Below are positions 17,424 to 27,900 of a stretch of 64,000 nucleotides of DNA, piece by piece. This DNA comes from Nannocystis sp. RBIL2 (GTDB taxonomy: Bacteria > Myxococcota_A > Polyangia > Nannocystales > Nannocystaceae): contig NZ_JAPNJW010000001.1 in the NCBI RefSeq assembly GCF_026626745.1, forward strand, positions 3,642,001 through 3,706,000, in the 5' to 3' direction. The notes under the pieces are model-generated. The model had not been told where the DNA came from. It saw only the letters and a list, made by a program, of their open reading frames with translations, and did not search any database. The position numbers and the translations under genes were made by a program. Position 1 is the stretch's first letter, and the number at the start of each line of letters is the position of its first letter.

Positions 17424-17591
17424 AGCGATCGCGGCGTGCGGCCTTCGCCATTCTGCGCACCAGGCGACTCCAGCCTGCGCATCGATGCCGGCGACGAGCC
17501 CTCCGCATCGACTCGGCCGCCGCTGCGAAGCCCCGCTGAGCTGGCGGCCGCCGCCGCGAAGCCGGGACCGCCGCACCGGCCCAGGAACAGT

Positions 17592-19100
17592 TCACAGCCT
17601 GCGCGAGCGACCGGCCCGCGGCTCGCCCGGGGCCTGCACGGCCGGGGGGCCACCGCCGTGCCAGGCCGCAGCGAGCGCGCCGAGCGTGCGGAACGCCTGG
17701 TCCTGGCGCAGGTCGAGTTGTTCGCGGCCTCGCATGTCCGCGATGTACTCGTCGAGCGAGCGGCCGCCACCGGTGATCGCCAGCGCGCCGAGCATGACGT
17801 CGATGATCGCCTTGGGGTCCTCGATGCGGAGGATGTGCGGCTGCGGCAGGACCTCGCCCCACTGGCGCAGGATCACGTCGTCGCTGTAGCTGGCGTACAC
17901 ACCGGCGTCGGCAGGCTGCTCGGGAGGCCGCTCGGCAGGGTCGTAGTCGAACTCGAGGATCGACACCTCGCTGTTGACCCCGGTCTCGCCCTTCTCCGAG
18001 ATCACGCGAGCGAAGTGCTGAACCTTGCCGTTGATCTCGACCTCCACACGGAACTGCGTGGGCCGCTGGTCTGGCTCATGGAACCGGTAGTTGTGGACGA
18101 ACACGCGGTAGCGGCCCGCGGGGGCGGAGCCGCGGATCCACTGCACGTTTTCGACCGGCTTGGTCGACTCGCCGCGCACGTTCATGTCGACGTCCAGCCA
18201 CCCGCCGCACATCGAGCGCTTGTGGGCGTAGTAGATGTGCTCACCCGACGGCGCGATCACGTGGAGGTCGAGGTCGTTGCGGTTGTCCCAGATCAGCGAC
18301 GCGCGGATGTCGACGCCCTCGTAGCGGCCGCCGGCCTGCAGCACGCGCTGGCGGATCTCCGCGTCGATGTCGGCGCGGCGCTCCGACATCGACTTCTGCG
18401 GGTAGATGAGGAACGTGTGGAACTTGTCCTGCAGCTCGCGGAAGATCGTGCGGCTGTCGACGCCGGTCGCGCCCGGCTGCTCGTAGCCGTCGCGGGGGTC
18501 GCCGACCGGCACCGGCCGCGCCTCCGGCATCTCGTGGCCGAGCACGCGCCGCACCTGTTCGGCGCTGACCTGCGGATAGAAGCCCTCGTCGCCGAGGAAG
18601 AAGAAATAGCCCTTGGCGCCCTGGTCGAGGCAGGCGAGCTTGGTGTGGCGGGCGTAGTAATAGGCCGCGAGCTCGTACGACTCCTGGCCCGAGCCGCCGC
18701 CGCCCTCTTCGATCCAGATCTTGCTGAGCGCCTCGTCGAGGCGGTTGTCGGCCTCGAACTGACCGATCTGGATCGGCGCCTTGTCGCCGGCGGTCGCGTC
18801 ACCGATCGCGCAGAAGCTGATCGCGGCGCCGGGGACATAGCCCTTGAGCTCGATCTGGCCGATGAACAGCGGCAGCTTGGCGTAGATGAGGCGCGTGTCG
18901 TCGCCGCGCGAGCGGGTCACGTCCATCGCCACCACGATCGGCGTCGGGTTCATGCACTCGCGCACCCTGCCCTGCGCGTCGAGCAGCGGGTGGACTCCCC
19001 GCGCCCCGTGCGGGGCGGCCTCGCCGCGGTAGGTGAACACGTCGCCGCCGCGCGAGCGCGACTCCCTGGCCACTTCGCCGTCGTAACTTCCGCCGCCCAT
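17592..19100 (-). CDS. VWA-like protein with DUF2135-type C-terminal domain
   Basis: Protein of 502 residues without a signal peptide. The N-terminal half is a von Willebrand A-like fold: V-V-A-M-D-V-T-R-S carries a D-x-T-x-S variant of the metal-binding motif, with a later G-Y-F-F-F-L-G-D-E strand. The middle (about 260-360) matches the YfaP/DUF2135 style beta domain: L-I-W-D-N-R-N-D-L-D-L-H-V, then G-R-Y-R-V-F-V-H-N-Y. Such VWA proteins often work with MoxR AAA ATPases and SWIM or WGR proteins, both of which occur 4 kb upstream on this strand, but no AAA gene is present. Role unknown. Confidence 0.68.
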   Translation of the reverse strand: MGGGSYDGEVARESRSRGGDVFTYRGEAAPHGARGVHPLLDAQGRVRECMNPTPIVVAMDVTRSRGDDTRLIYAKLPLFIGQIELKGYVPGAAISFCAIGDATAGDKAPIQIGQFEADNRLDEALSKIWIEEGGGGSGQESYELAAYYYARHTKLACLDQGAKGYFFFLGDEGFYPQVSAEQVRRVLGHEMPEARPVPVGDPRDGYEQPGATGVDSRTIFRELQDKFHTFLIYPQKSMSERRADIDAEIRQRVLQAGGRYEGVDIRASLIWDNRNDLDLHVIAPSGEHIYYAHKRSMCGGWLDVDMNVRGESTKPVENVQWIRGSAPAGRYRVFVHNYRFHEPDQRPTQFRVEVEINGKVQHFARVISEKGETGVNSEVSILEFDYDPAERPPEQPADAGVYASYSDDVILRQWGEVLPQPHILRIEDPKAIIDVMLGALAITGGGRSLDEYIADMRGREQLDLRQDQAFRTLGALAAAWHGGGPPAVQAPGEPRAGRSRRL

Positions 19101-19280
19101 GTCCGCTCCCCGCGCGCGGAGGATGGTCTTCGGGACAGGTCATGCCCGGGCCGCGCGCCGGGCTGCACGGTAACGCGGCCGGCCCGGCGGCTCAACGGGC
19201 GCGAACGCGCCGCCGCGCGCCCGTCATGAGATCGCCATCGCTCGCCCTGGCCGCGCCGACGCTCTCACGAGCCTATGAGC

Positions 19281-20660
19281 TCAGCGGTCGCCTAGCTCGC
19301 TGAGCTTGCCGTTCAGGCGATTCACGTCGCGCATACGTGCCATGCCTTCGGCGCCCGCGGTCGCGTACGAGGCGTAGCGGGCGAAGTCGCCGTGGGCGAG
19401 GCGGTAGAGGTCGAGCGCGACCTGGACGTCGCCGTGCAGGCGCGCGCGATCGCCGAGTCGCTCGGCGACGTCGGCGCGACGCAGCAAATGTCCGTTGTCG
19501 CACACGTCGATCGCGCGCAGGGCCGCGATGGCAGCCGCATGGTCGCGCTCGCCGGTGAGCCGCTCGACCTCGGCCAGCGCCGAAGCCTCCGGATCTGGCT
19601 CCTCGCGCGCCAGCAGCTCGTCATACAGCTCGAGCCAGATCCGCCGGACGTCCTCGGCGAGCCGCCGCAGCGCGTCGTGCCGCTCGCCGGTGAAGCCGGT
19701 CGCCAGCAGCTCGATCGCCAGCGCCGGCGACTGATCGGTCCACCTGGGCTCGAGGACATGTCCTTCCAGACATGCCTCCGCGGCCAGGAGGCCGAGGCGG
19801 CCCACCTCGATCTGGCTGTCTTCGGACCCCTCGGGGACGCGCGCGAGCTCGCGGCGGACCTCGACCAGGACGTCGGCGATCGGCCGCGGGCGTCGGTCCT
19901 CGCGGTCGATGGTGGCGAGGCGGATCTGCTCGTCGGCGTGGACGAAGAAGGCGCCGCGGTGGTGCAGCGCGTTGCCGCAGCGGACTACCCCGCCGGCCGC
20001 GTCCTGCTGGAACTCGGCGGCGCCGACTTCAAAGGCGCGGCGGTAGTGGCCCAGCGCGCGGCGCAGGTGGCCGCGGCGCTCGTGCAGCCCGGCCAGACGG
20101 TAGTGCGCCTCGCCGGGGCGGAAGCAGCCGCAGCGGAGCGCCAGGCGCAGCGCCGACTCGGCCTCCGCGTGCTCGCCGAAGGCGACGAAGATCCGCCCGC
20201 GGTTGAGGTGGGCGTCGCCGTACCAAAATCGATGCCGCAGCGCCTGCTGCAGGTCGTCGAGGCCGCCGCGCGGGTCGTCGCCCTTGACCCCGCGCAGCCA
20301 GCCGCGCAGGTTCCACGCCTCGGCCCAGTCCGGGCGCCGCTGCAGCGCGGCCTGCACCGGCGCCAGCGCCTCGCCGAGCTGGCCGACGGCGACGCAGGCG
20401 TCGGCGAAGTTGTAGAGCGGCCGCGTGTCGTCCGGCCCGGCGGCGATGGCGTCACGCAGCAGCTCGAGCCCCCGACCCCGCGCACCGGGTCGTTCGGACA
20501 GGGTCGTGGTCAGCAGCCAGCCGGCGTCGTTGAGCGCCGCGGCATGGCGCGGGTCGAGCTTGAGCGCCGCCTCGAAGGCCGCCAGCGCCCCCTCGTGCTC
20601 GCCGCGTCGTTGGCGGCGCTCGCCCTCGGCGTGGGCCTCGTCGGCTGTCTTGAAGGACAT
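19281..20660 (-). CDS. TPR-repeat protein
   Basis: Protein of 459 residues with at least five tetratricopeptide repeats in the first 230 residues, for example A-L-A-A-F-E-A-A-L-K-L-D-P and similar helix pairs. The C-terminal half is helical and less regular. A repeat-family copy (about 19752-19776) is read in frame as C-L-E-G-H-V-L-E-P between the two halves. It starts 10 nt after the NnrU gene ends, so the two are probably co-transcribed. TPRs mediate protein-protein contacts; partner unknown. Confidence 0.75.
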   Translation of the reverse strand: MSFKTADEAHAEGERRQRRGEHEGALAAFEAALKLDPRHAAALNDAGWLLTTTLSERPGARGRGLELLRDAIAAGPDDTRPLYNFADACVAVGQLGEALAPVQAALQRRPDWAEAWNLRGWLRGVKGDDPRGGLDDLQQALRHRFWYGDAHLNRGRIFVAFGEHAEAESALRLALRCGCFRPGEAHYRLAGLHERRGHLRRALGHYRRAFEVGAAEFQQDAAGGVVRCGNALHHRGAFFVHADEQIRLATIDREDRRPRPIADVLVEVRRELARVPEGSEDSQIEVGRLGLLAAEACLEGHVLEPRWTDQSPALAIELLATGFTGERHDALRRLAEDVRRIWLELYDELLAREEPDPEASALAEVERLTGERDHAAAIAALRAIDVCDNGHLLRRADVAERLGDRARLHGDVQVALDLYRLAHGDFARYASYATAGAEGMARMRDVNRLNGKLSELGDR

Positions 20661-20670
20661 AGCCCGAAGT

Positions 20671-21381
20671 TCAGGAGAACGGCAGCGCCGACACGCCGAT
20701 CAGCAGCGGGTGGACGGCCACGATCGCGGCGGCGACCAGCAGGGCCACGCCGGCGCGCCACAGGCCGATCTCGCCGGCCACGAACTGGTTGCGACCGGCG
20801 GCGATGGCCGCGAACGGGACGATCGAGGTGACCGCCGCGTAGCGCTGCCAGCCGACCGGGTCGCGACGGGCGCGCTTGCGGTCGATGCTGAACATGCCGG
20901 TCAGCGCGGGCACTGCGACAGCGACGAACAGCACGAGCGAGGCCGCGTCGCCGTTGGCGGCCAGGTGCGCCGCGGCCCACAGCACGAAGCCCCACAGCAT
21001 CGGGTGGCGAGTGACTCGCAAGATCCCGCGGGCCGGCGTGGGGGCATGCAGCGCGCGCTCCATGCCGACCGAGGTCGGGTTCGGCGTCGTCAGCGAGCCG
21101 ACGAGCAGCAGCAGCGCGACCGGCATGACGACCAGCGGCGTCCACAGCGCCGCGTGGCTCGGCACCCACAGGTCGAAGTTGACGCCGGGGGCCGAGGCGC
21201 TGCGGTACGCCATCACCAGCGCGACCAGGCCGGCGAGCGACAGCAGGGAGAACATGCCCTGAAAGCCAGGTTCGCGGATCTTGGCGACGATGACGCGCCG
21301 CAGCGGCGAACCGGCGACGACGAGATGGAGCAGGATCCACGCCCCCGCGGTGACGATCAGCGCGGTCAACTCCGGCGTCAT
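20671..21381 (-). CDS. NnrU family membrane protein
   Basis: Protein of 236 residues with about six to seven membrane spans. The segment V-T-R-H-P-M-L-W-G-F-V-L-W-A-A-A-H-L is the signature of the NnrU/isoprenylcysteine-methyltransferase-like family. NnrU was named for a gene in nitrite/nitric-oxide reductase regions; its biochemical role is not settled. No denitrification genes are in the window. It lies between the retron reverse transcriptase and the TPR gene, all on the minus strand. Confidence 0.78.
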   Translation of the reverse strand: MTPELTALIVTAGAWILLHLVVAGSPLRRVIVAKIREPGFQGMFSLLSLAGLVALVMAYRSASAPGVNFDLWVPSHAALWTPLVVMPVALLLLVGSLTTPNPTSVGMERALHAPTPARGILRVTRHPMLWGFVLWAAAHLAANGDAASLVLFVAVAVPALTGMFSIDRKRARRDPVGWQRYAAVTSIVPFAAIAAGRNQFVAGEIGLWRAGVALLVAAAIVAVHPLLIGVSALPFS

Positions 21382-21411
21382 GCCGGTGACTGTCGCACGC
21401 CAGGGCGGGCG

Positions 21412-22956
21412 CTAGAAGAGCTTCCAGCCCTTCTTCGCGGGCGCGGCCGGGCTCGCTGGTGCGGCGGGCTTGGGCGCTTCGGGGGCATTGACGGGCTGCG
21501 GATCGGGCGACGGCACGCGCGGCGCCGAGCCAGCGGGCGGCTTGCGGGGGCCGCCGTGCTTGGCGAGCAGCGCCCGCGCGCGCACCAGCAGCGGCTGGCC
21601 GCGCGCCGGATCGACCATGGCGACGAAGCACGCATAGCCGTGGACCGCGGCCAGCACGTCGCCGCCGTTGCCCCACTGCTTGCCGGCCGGACCGTCCTTC
21701 TCGATCTGGAACAGCGTCGCCTTGAACTTGCGCAGCTCGTCGCGCGGCACGCTCGGCCGGTCGTTGACGACGATGCCGGTGACCTCTTGCCGGCGACCGC
21801 GACGCATCACCCGCGTCTTCTCCGGGTGCACGACGAAGCCCTCGTGCGCGACGATGTCGGCCACGCCGCGCAGCAGCTTGCCGACGCGCTTGCTCTCGGC
21901 CGCTTCGCCGCGGCCGCTGAACGTGAGGTCGTCGGCGTAGCGGGTGTAGACGAAGCCGAGCGCGCGCGCGAGGCCGCCGAGGCGGGTGTCGAGGCGGCGG
22001 CACAGCAGGTTGGTGATCGCCGGGCTGCACGGCGAGCCCTGCGGCAGGTAGCGCTGGCCGCGGGCGACGAACCACGTCGTGCCGTCGAGCGCGACCTCGT
22101 CGACGTCGGGCTCGGTGCAGACCAGCGCCAGGGCGGTCGCCACCGACTCGCTGTAGCCGAGGTGGCGGATGGCGCCCTTCACCCGCGGGAAGGTCACCGT
22201 GGGGAAGAAGTCCTTGAGGTCGAAGTTGACGACCACGTCGGCGCCGACGTGGGGCTTCGCGTTGGAGACGATCGAGCGGCCGGCGACGAAGCCGTGCGCG
22301 GCCGGGTCGACGTTCAGCTTGGCGAAGATGTGCTCGAGCGCCCACTTCTGGGCCCGCTTGAGGCGGGGCATCGGCGCCGAGATCAGGCGGAAGCCGCCTG
22401 TCTTTTTGGGCAGGAGGAAGCGGCGGTAGTGGGAGACGCGCGAGACCTTGCGGTTGTAGGCGAGGAAGCGCAGCGCCTTGACCTCGACGCCCATCGCCTT
22501 GGCCAGCTCCTCGGCGCTGGCGAGGACCGGCAGGCCCTCTTCCTTCAGCGTCTCGAGGTCGGGTGTCTTGTCGGACATGCCCCCGGAGACATCCTCGCCC
22601 AGGTAGACGATCTCGCCGCCCTTGCGGGCCGCCCACTTCTGGGCCCGCTCCTGGCGCTCGCGCTCGCGGCGGGCCTTCGTCTCTTTCTGCTTGCGTCGCG
22701 ACTCGAGCAGCCGGGCCTTGCGCTGCTCGGCGATCAGGACCTTCTCGTTGTAGAGCTTGCGCGACTTCTCGCGCAGCTCCGCCAGCTGCCGCTCGAGCTC
22801 GCCCCGGCGCCGGATCTCCTCGGCCGGGTCGTGCGGCACCGTGCCCTGCGCCGGCCAGAAGCCGAGCCGGATCATCTCCTCCAGAATCACCTCTTCCTTG
22901 GAGGTGCTGCGGATCCGCTCGTACAGCGCTTCGCGGGATGTCGGTTGGCCGGCCAT
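21412..22956 (-). CDS. Retron reverse transcriptase
   Basis: Protein of 514 residues. Residues about 1-125 are a highly charged, probably coiled-coil extension like those of myxobacterial retron RTs. The RT domain shows R-F-L-L-P-K-K-T-G-G-F-R, the retron N-A-x-x-H motif (N-A-K-P-H, about 231-235), F-D-L-K-D-F-F, L-P-Q-G-S-P-C-S-P, catalytic Y-A-D-D (about 339-342) and the retron V-T-G motif (about 390). The tail after about residue 470 is Pro/Ala-rich. It should reverse-transcribe the msr-msd RNA encoded just upstream into branched msDNA. A repeat copy (22566-22590) falls in the linker between extension and RT domain. Retrons act in phage defence. Confidence 0.92.
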   Translation of the reverse strand: MAGQPTSREALYERIRSTSKEEVILEEMIRLGFWPAQGTVPHDPAEEIRRRGELERQLAELREKSRKLYNEKVLIAEQRKARLLESRRKQKETKARRERERQERAQKWAARKGGEIVYLGEDVSGGMSDKTPDLETLKEEGLPVLASAEELAKAMGVEVKALRFLAYNRKVSRVSHYRRFLLPKKTGGFRLISAPMPRLKRAQKWALEHIFAKLNVDPAAHGFVAGRSIVSNAKPHVGADVVVNFDLKDFFPTVTFPRVKGAIRHLGYSESVATALALVCTEPDVDEVALDGTTWFVARGQRYLPQGSPCSPAITNLLCRRLDTRLGGLARALGFVYTRYADDLTFSGRGEAAESKRVGKLLRGVADIVAHEGFVVHPEKTRVMRRGRRQEVTGIVVNDRPSVPRDELRKFKATLFQIEKDGPAGKQWGNGGDVLAAVHGYACFVAMVDPARGQPLLVRARALLAKHGGPRKPPAGSAPRVPSPDPQPVNAPEAPKPAAPASPAAPAKKGWKLF

Positions 22957-23003
22957 GTTCTTACGGGGGCACGTCAGGGGGCGCGCGACGGCGAGGAATA
23001 GGT

Positions 23004-23235
23004 GTCATGACAACGGCGAAGACCCGCTACGAAGGCTCCAAGGACTGGACCGCTCAACTCAAGCGGCCCCGGGTAGCTGTCGCTCAGTCGCTTCATGGAA
23101 GTCACACCGGAATAGCGACAGCTACCCGATGGGCCGCACAGTCAAGAGCGGGCCAGTGAAGCGTGAACGAGCATTTCGCAAGGACGGCGATCCACCGCCC
23201 GGGTTGCTAGGCTCGGCCTTCGCCGTTGTCATGAC
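23004..23235 (-). ncRNA. Retron msr-msd RNA
   Basis: An exact 18-nt inverted repeat (23004-23021 and 23218-23235) forms the a1/a2 ends that define a retron transcript. Inside lies a long imperfect hairpin spanning 23044-23157. Its outer arms ACTGGACCGCTC / GAGCGGGCCAGT pair with one mismatch. Further arms are GCGGCC / GGCCGC, and a perfect 14-bp stem joins 23071-23084 to 23114-23127; these would be the msd. The 5' part of the RNA (23217 to about 23158) would be msr, with a CCTAGC segment near 23205-23210 offering a branching G. The RT gene starts 47 nt downstream on the same strand. Exact msDNA ends cannot be set from sequence; about 115-145 nt is expected. Confidence 0.88.
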
Positions 23236-23316
23236 GAAATTCGGTGGTGATGCGCCTCGTGGGAATGGGGGGACTGCCGCGGCGACGCGGCATTTCAGCT
23301 GCTCCGGAGGACAGGT

Positions 23317-24969
23317 TCAGACGACCCCGCCCTGGGCCCGGCGGTGCTGGATCCGCAGGGCCAGTATATGCTGGCACGGGCCCTTGTACAGTTTATTTTG
23401 CTGGTAGAAGTTGCACGTGCACGACGCGGAAGCGAGCCGCTCGTCGCGGTCGAGCGCGAGCTCGGGCTCGTAGTTGTGTGAGCCGTCGCGGACGCGTCCG
23501 CGCAGCACCAGCCCGCCCTCGCCCGACGCCGACGCCTGGCGCACCGTGGCGTGATTCTGCTGGACCAGCGCCTGGGCCTCGGCCTCGCGGTCGTTGGCGA
23601 ACCGCAGCTTGTCCATCGGCAGCGGGTCGCGGCTCAGCTCGCGGACGCGGTAGACCTGCTTGTCGAGGTCGTACATGGCCCGGCCGGCCTGGGTGTACGC
23701 GGCCAGGGCCCCGTAGACCGCGCTGGTGTCGAGCTCGAGCTCGCGCGCGAGCGCCTCGGGCCTGTGAAACCAGTGCTTCTTGAGGCCCTCGAACACCCGC
23801 CGCTTGGTGAACTCGTCGACGGTGGCGCGCGGGGCCATGAGGTCGAAGTTACCGGCGGTCGACCAATCGTTGGCTGTCCATCCGGACAGGCCGAGCGTGA
23901 AGTTCATGTCGCCGAGGTCGGCGATGTAGAACGACGGCAGGCCGGTGCCGAGCAGGTGCACGGTGAACTTGCTCGCCAGCTGGATGAGGCGCTCGAGGAT
24001 GAGGATCCGTCGCCGGCCCCACACGCGGACCTCGTGCTCCTTGTCGCCGCGGAAGATCGAGCGCGGGAACACGACCTCGCGGTTCCACGGCTCGAACACC
24101 ACCTTGACCGGGTGCCCGGGCTTGAGGATGTACCGCAGGCTGCGCGGGCCGACCTTCTCCTTGTTGCGGCGGAGGACGAAGCACAGGTTGTGCACGTCCA
24201 TCGGGTGCAGGTCGAAGGAGATCGTCGGCAGCGTCATCGCCGAGCTGACCTGCAAGAACCCGCGCACCCACGAGTCGGGCAGGTCGATCTTCAGCTCCTT
24301 GAAGTCGTCCTCGGCGGTGGTCTGCACGCCGAAGCCCGACGGGTCGACGGTGAACATCGTCTGCTTGTAGCGGCGGATCTTCTGAAACTCGTCGTAGAGC
24401 GCCGCCGAATAGTCGATGTTGGTGGTGCCGCAGGCGAACTCCTTGACCTGCTTGAACACCTCGTAGCGCGCGCCGAGCCGGCCGTAGGTCGACTCGTCCT
24501 GCGAGAAGCACTCGAAGAACACCTCGTCGGGGTGGACGGTGATCACCGGGTCGAGCACGAACCAGGCGTCGCGGTCCTTCTGGTACAGATAATCGAAGTA
24601 GCGCCGCTTGGCGTTGTAAAAGCCCTGCATGCGCGTCGAGCTGGTGCGGTACAGCCCGTCCAGCTCCTCCTGCATGCGCTTGATGTCGGCGGCGCTGCGC
24701 GAGCGCTGCAGCGCGACCTGCTGCCAGTTGACCTGCTCCTGCTTGGCCAGCCACGCCATGTACTCGGTGCGGTCCTTGGGCTTGAAGCGCAGGTCGGACA
24801 CGACGACGTCGTGCAGCGCCGAGATCGCCTCGCGGAACTCGAGGCACTTGCCGAGCTCGCCGACGAAGTAGGTCGGCTCGCGCCGGGTGTCCGGCGAGAA
24901 CGACATGCTGGTCGCCCGCGCCGACGAGTCCACGGCGGTGCTGCCGTGATAGCGGTACTCAAACTCCAC
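23317..24969 (-). CDS. SWIM zinc-finger protein
   Basis: Protein of 550 residues, GTG start overlapping the upstream WGR/HEAT gene by 11 nt. A SWIM zinc finger sits at the C-terminus: C-T-C followed after about 12 residues by C-Q-H (C-x-C...C-x-H). The remainder is a large mixed alpha/beta region with no domain I can name. SWIM proteins of this size occur with WGR/MolR-type proteins, AAA ATPases and VWA proteins (for example the E. coli yeh cluster). Here it is followed 81 nt later by the retron RNA on the same strand. An internal ATG at 24906 is an alternative start. Confidence 0.72.
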   Translation of the reverse strand: MEFEYRYHGSTAVDSSARATSMSFSPDTRREPTYFVGELGKCLEFREAISALHDVVVSDLRFKPKDRTEYMAWLAKQEQVNWQQVALQRSRSAADIKRMQEELDGLYRTSSTRMQGFYNAKRRYFDYLYQKDRDAWFVLDPVITVHPDEVFFECFSQDESTYGRLGARYEVFKQVKEFACGTTNIDYSAALYDEFQKIRRYKQTMFTVDPSGFGVQTTAEDDFKELKIDLPDSWVRGFLQVSSAMTLPTISFDLHPMDVHNLCFVLRRNKEKVGPRSLRYILKPGHPVKVVFEPWNREVVFPRSIFRGDKEHEVRVWGRRRILILERLIQLASKFTVHLLGTGLPSFYIADLGDMNFTLGLSGWTANDWSTAGNFDLMAPRATVDEFTKRRVFEGLKKHWFHRPEALARELELDTSAVYGALAAYTQAGRAMYDLDKQVYRVRELSRDPLPMDKLRFANDREAEAQALVQQNHATVRQASASGEGGLVLRGRVRDGSHNYEPELALDRDERLASASCTCNFYQQNKLYKGPCQHILALRIQHRRAQGGVV

Positions 24970-27900
24970 GCTGCACCTGTCCCTTCGTCCGCACCGGCGG
25001 CTGGCGGATCTCGATCGGCAACGGCACGTCGCCGAAGCGCTGGCGCACCTCGACCATCGCGACCACGCTGGCCGCCCGGTCGCCGATCGCCATCGTCAAG
25101 CTCTGGCGCGTCATCAGCTCGGCGACCAGCTGCGCCGCCTCCGGGCTCTTCTCGGCCTCGAGCGTCAGGAACCGGAACACTCGCGCCTTGGCCACCCGGC
25201 CGCGGTTGACCCGCGACAGCACGCCGAGGAAATACGGCAAGAGCTCGCGCAGCCGCTCGACCGAGCCGGCCGCGTAGCGCTCGAGGTAGTTGGTGGCGAA
25301 CAGCTGCACGTCGGCCGACGGGTGCTCGCTGAGGCGGCGCAGGTAGTCGAGGCCGTGCTCCTCCTGGAAGCAGCGGGTGATCATCTCGCGGCCGAACGAC
25401 TGCACGTCGGCGCGCACCGAGTCGGCGATCGCCACCAGCACGTCGGGCGGGAAGTCGCCCGGCTGCAGGCGCTCGCGGAAGAACGCGAACGCGAACGCGC
25501 GCGAGTCGTCCCACTTGGCGTCGAGGATCTTGATCGCCTGCGGCAGCTCGCGGCGGATCCGCTCGACGTTGCGCTCGAAGAAGCTCCACGCGGCCTGGCG
25601 CACCGCGAGGATCTCGTGGCTGGCCAGGCGCGCGACCTCGCCGACGTCGAGGCTGTCGGGGTCGACGTTGCGCGCCAGCAAGATCCCGCCGAGCTCCTGC
25701 GCCGCCGAGGCCTTGGCCCGCAGCAGGCGCATGACGAGGTCCTTGTCGACCGCGCCGAGGCCCTGCTCGAGGTCGGTCTTGAGCAGGCGCAGGACGAAGC
25801 TGTGCACGCCCTCGTGGACCTCCTTGACCAGCAGCGCGCCGATCAGCGGGGCGACGATCGCGGCGGCGAACGCCGGGTCGCGCGCGGCGAGGCGCTGCAC
25901 GACCGGCCGGATCGCGTCGCGCTGGTCGACGTGGGCCGAGGTCAGGAAGGCCAGCATCAGCGCGCCGCGGTGGACCAGCACGCTGTCGGGCAGCTCGCCG
26001 AACAGGCGGATGCCGAGGCTGCGCACCGCGGCGTGCTTGCTCTCGACCGCGAGCGCGGCGACGAGCTGCTCGGGCAGGTCCTCGGGCCGCGTGTCGTGGT
26101 TGAGCAGGATGTTGGCGGCCAGCAGCTGGACGCCCTCGAGCGGGTGCGCGACCAGGTCGACGACGACGCCCAGGCCGATGCCGCGCAGCGGCCGGGCGAA
26201 CGCCCGCATCACGGTCTCGCCGACGTCGGCCGCGACCTCGCCGGCGGCCGGGGTGTTCGGCAGCGCGAGCAGGCCGGCGACGACCCGCCCGATCAACGCC
26301 GACGCGGCCGCGGACAGCAGCGGCACGCCCTGCAGCAGCACGCGGGCGTAGGCGCGGGTGTCGGCGTGGGCCGAGAACAGCAGCGCGATCAGCAGGTCGT
26401 GGGCCTCGACGAAGCGGGCCCGGTTGTTGTCGATCCACCCGTGGGCCAGCTTGCGCGCGGCCGGCACGGCGCAGTTGGCGACCGCGGCGACGAGCGCCAG
26501 GTCGGGCTCTTCGGGGTTGTAGCGGGCCCGGGCCAGCTCGAAGCCCAGCTGCGCGGTGACCTCGAACGGCCGCTCGAGCAGCATGACGATGCCGTCGACG
26601 TCGAGCGCGCCGAGGAACTCCTTGTTGTCGCGGACCGCCCTGACCGCAAATTCATGCACCAAAGTACATGTGCTCTCGGACAGGAGGTGCATCAGGCCCA
26701 TCGGCACCTGGTCCCAGATCTTCGGGAACGCCTCCTCGCGGCTCGCGGGGGCCGGGTCGCCGGGCTTGTAGTTGCCGCGGCAGCGCCAGGTCGCGCCGCG
26801 CACCCGCGGCTCGTAGCGCGGGCTGTTGCCGCCGTAGAGGATCGCGTTGAAGGCGTGGTAGGCGGCGAAGCGGTCCCAGCGGGTGACCTTGTTCTTGCGC
26901 GTGCTGTAGTTGTAGCGCGTCGCCGTCTTGACCTCCTGGCCGTCGGCGTCACTGAACGGCAGCAGCACGCCGACCGCCATCTTGACGTAGCTGAGCGCGT
27001 CGCCGGCCTCGGCCAGGCGCCGCAGCGAGCGGAAGGCCCGACGACGCAGGAAGTCGCGGGTCTTGCTCGAGTAGGCCAGGCGCGAGTCGGGGCGCTTCAG
27101 CTCCTTGGCGACGTCGGTCCAGCGACCGCCGCCGAGGAACACGTTGCGGCGCGAGCCGAAGGCCGCCGGGGTCTTCTCGACGCGGTAGGCGATGAGGCCG
27201 AACACCTCGGCGTCGCCGCGGACCTCGGCCATCTTGAGCACGTGGCGGACGTGGCGGAAGCTGCCGACCTGCAGCGGGATCGTGCGCAGCCCGGCGAGCA
27301 GGCCCGGGCGCACCGTCTCGTCGTCGATGCGGTAGATGTCCTCGAGCGCGGCGGTGTCGCCGGCGGCCAGCGCGGCCAGCAGCACCGCGGCGAACGCCTC
27401 CGGGTCGCCCTTGCCCGCGAACTCCTTCAGCGCGGGCGGCAGGGCGGCGCGCGCCCTGGCGGCGACTGCGTCCCGCAGCTCGTCGCTCCAGCCGCGCAGC
27501 ATCTCGAGCGTCATGCGCATGACCATGTCGCTCTTGCTCGCCCGCGGGATGAACAGCTTCAGCGCCTCGTCGAGGCTGCTGGCCTGCAGGCCAGGTTCGT
27601 TGCGGGCCCGCGCCAGGGCGGTGAAGGTGTCGGCGTCGCCGCAGCGGGCCAGCGCCCAGGCGATGCAGTAGTCGAGCATCAGGTCGCCGGTGCCGATCAG
27701 GCGGATGAGGTGCGGCACCGCCTCGCGCAGGCGGTACTCGCCGGCGCGCCAGACCACCCGCGCCGGCTTCCACGGCTTGCGCCCGCCGCCGCCCTGCAGG
27801 CGGGCGAGGATCGCCTCTTTCGGGCTGGTGAACGCGGAGCTGGCCTTTCGGGCAGGTGCCGCCGTGGCCGCCGTCTCGCTCGGCGCGCCGCCCAGCGTCC

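Noticed and set aside
20671..21381. NnrU as part of a denitrification cluster
   Set aside because: No nitrite or nitric-oxide reductase genes are in the window; the family name alone does not establish that role.
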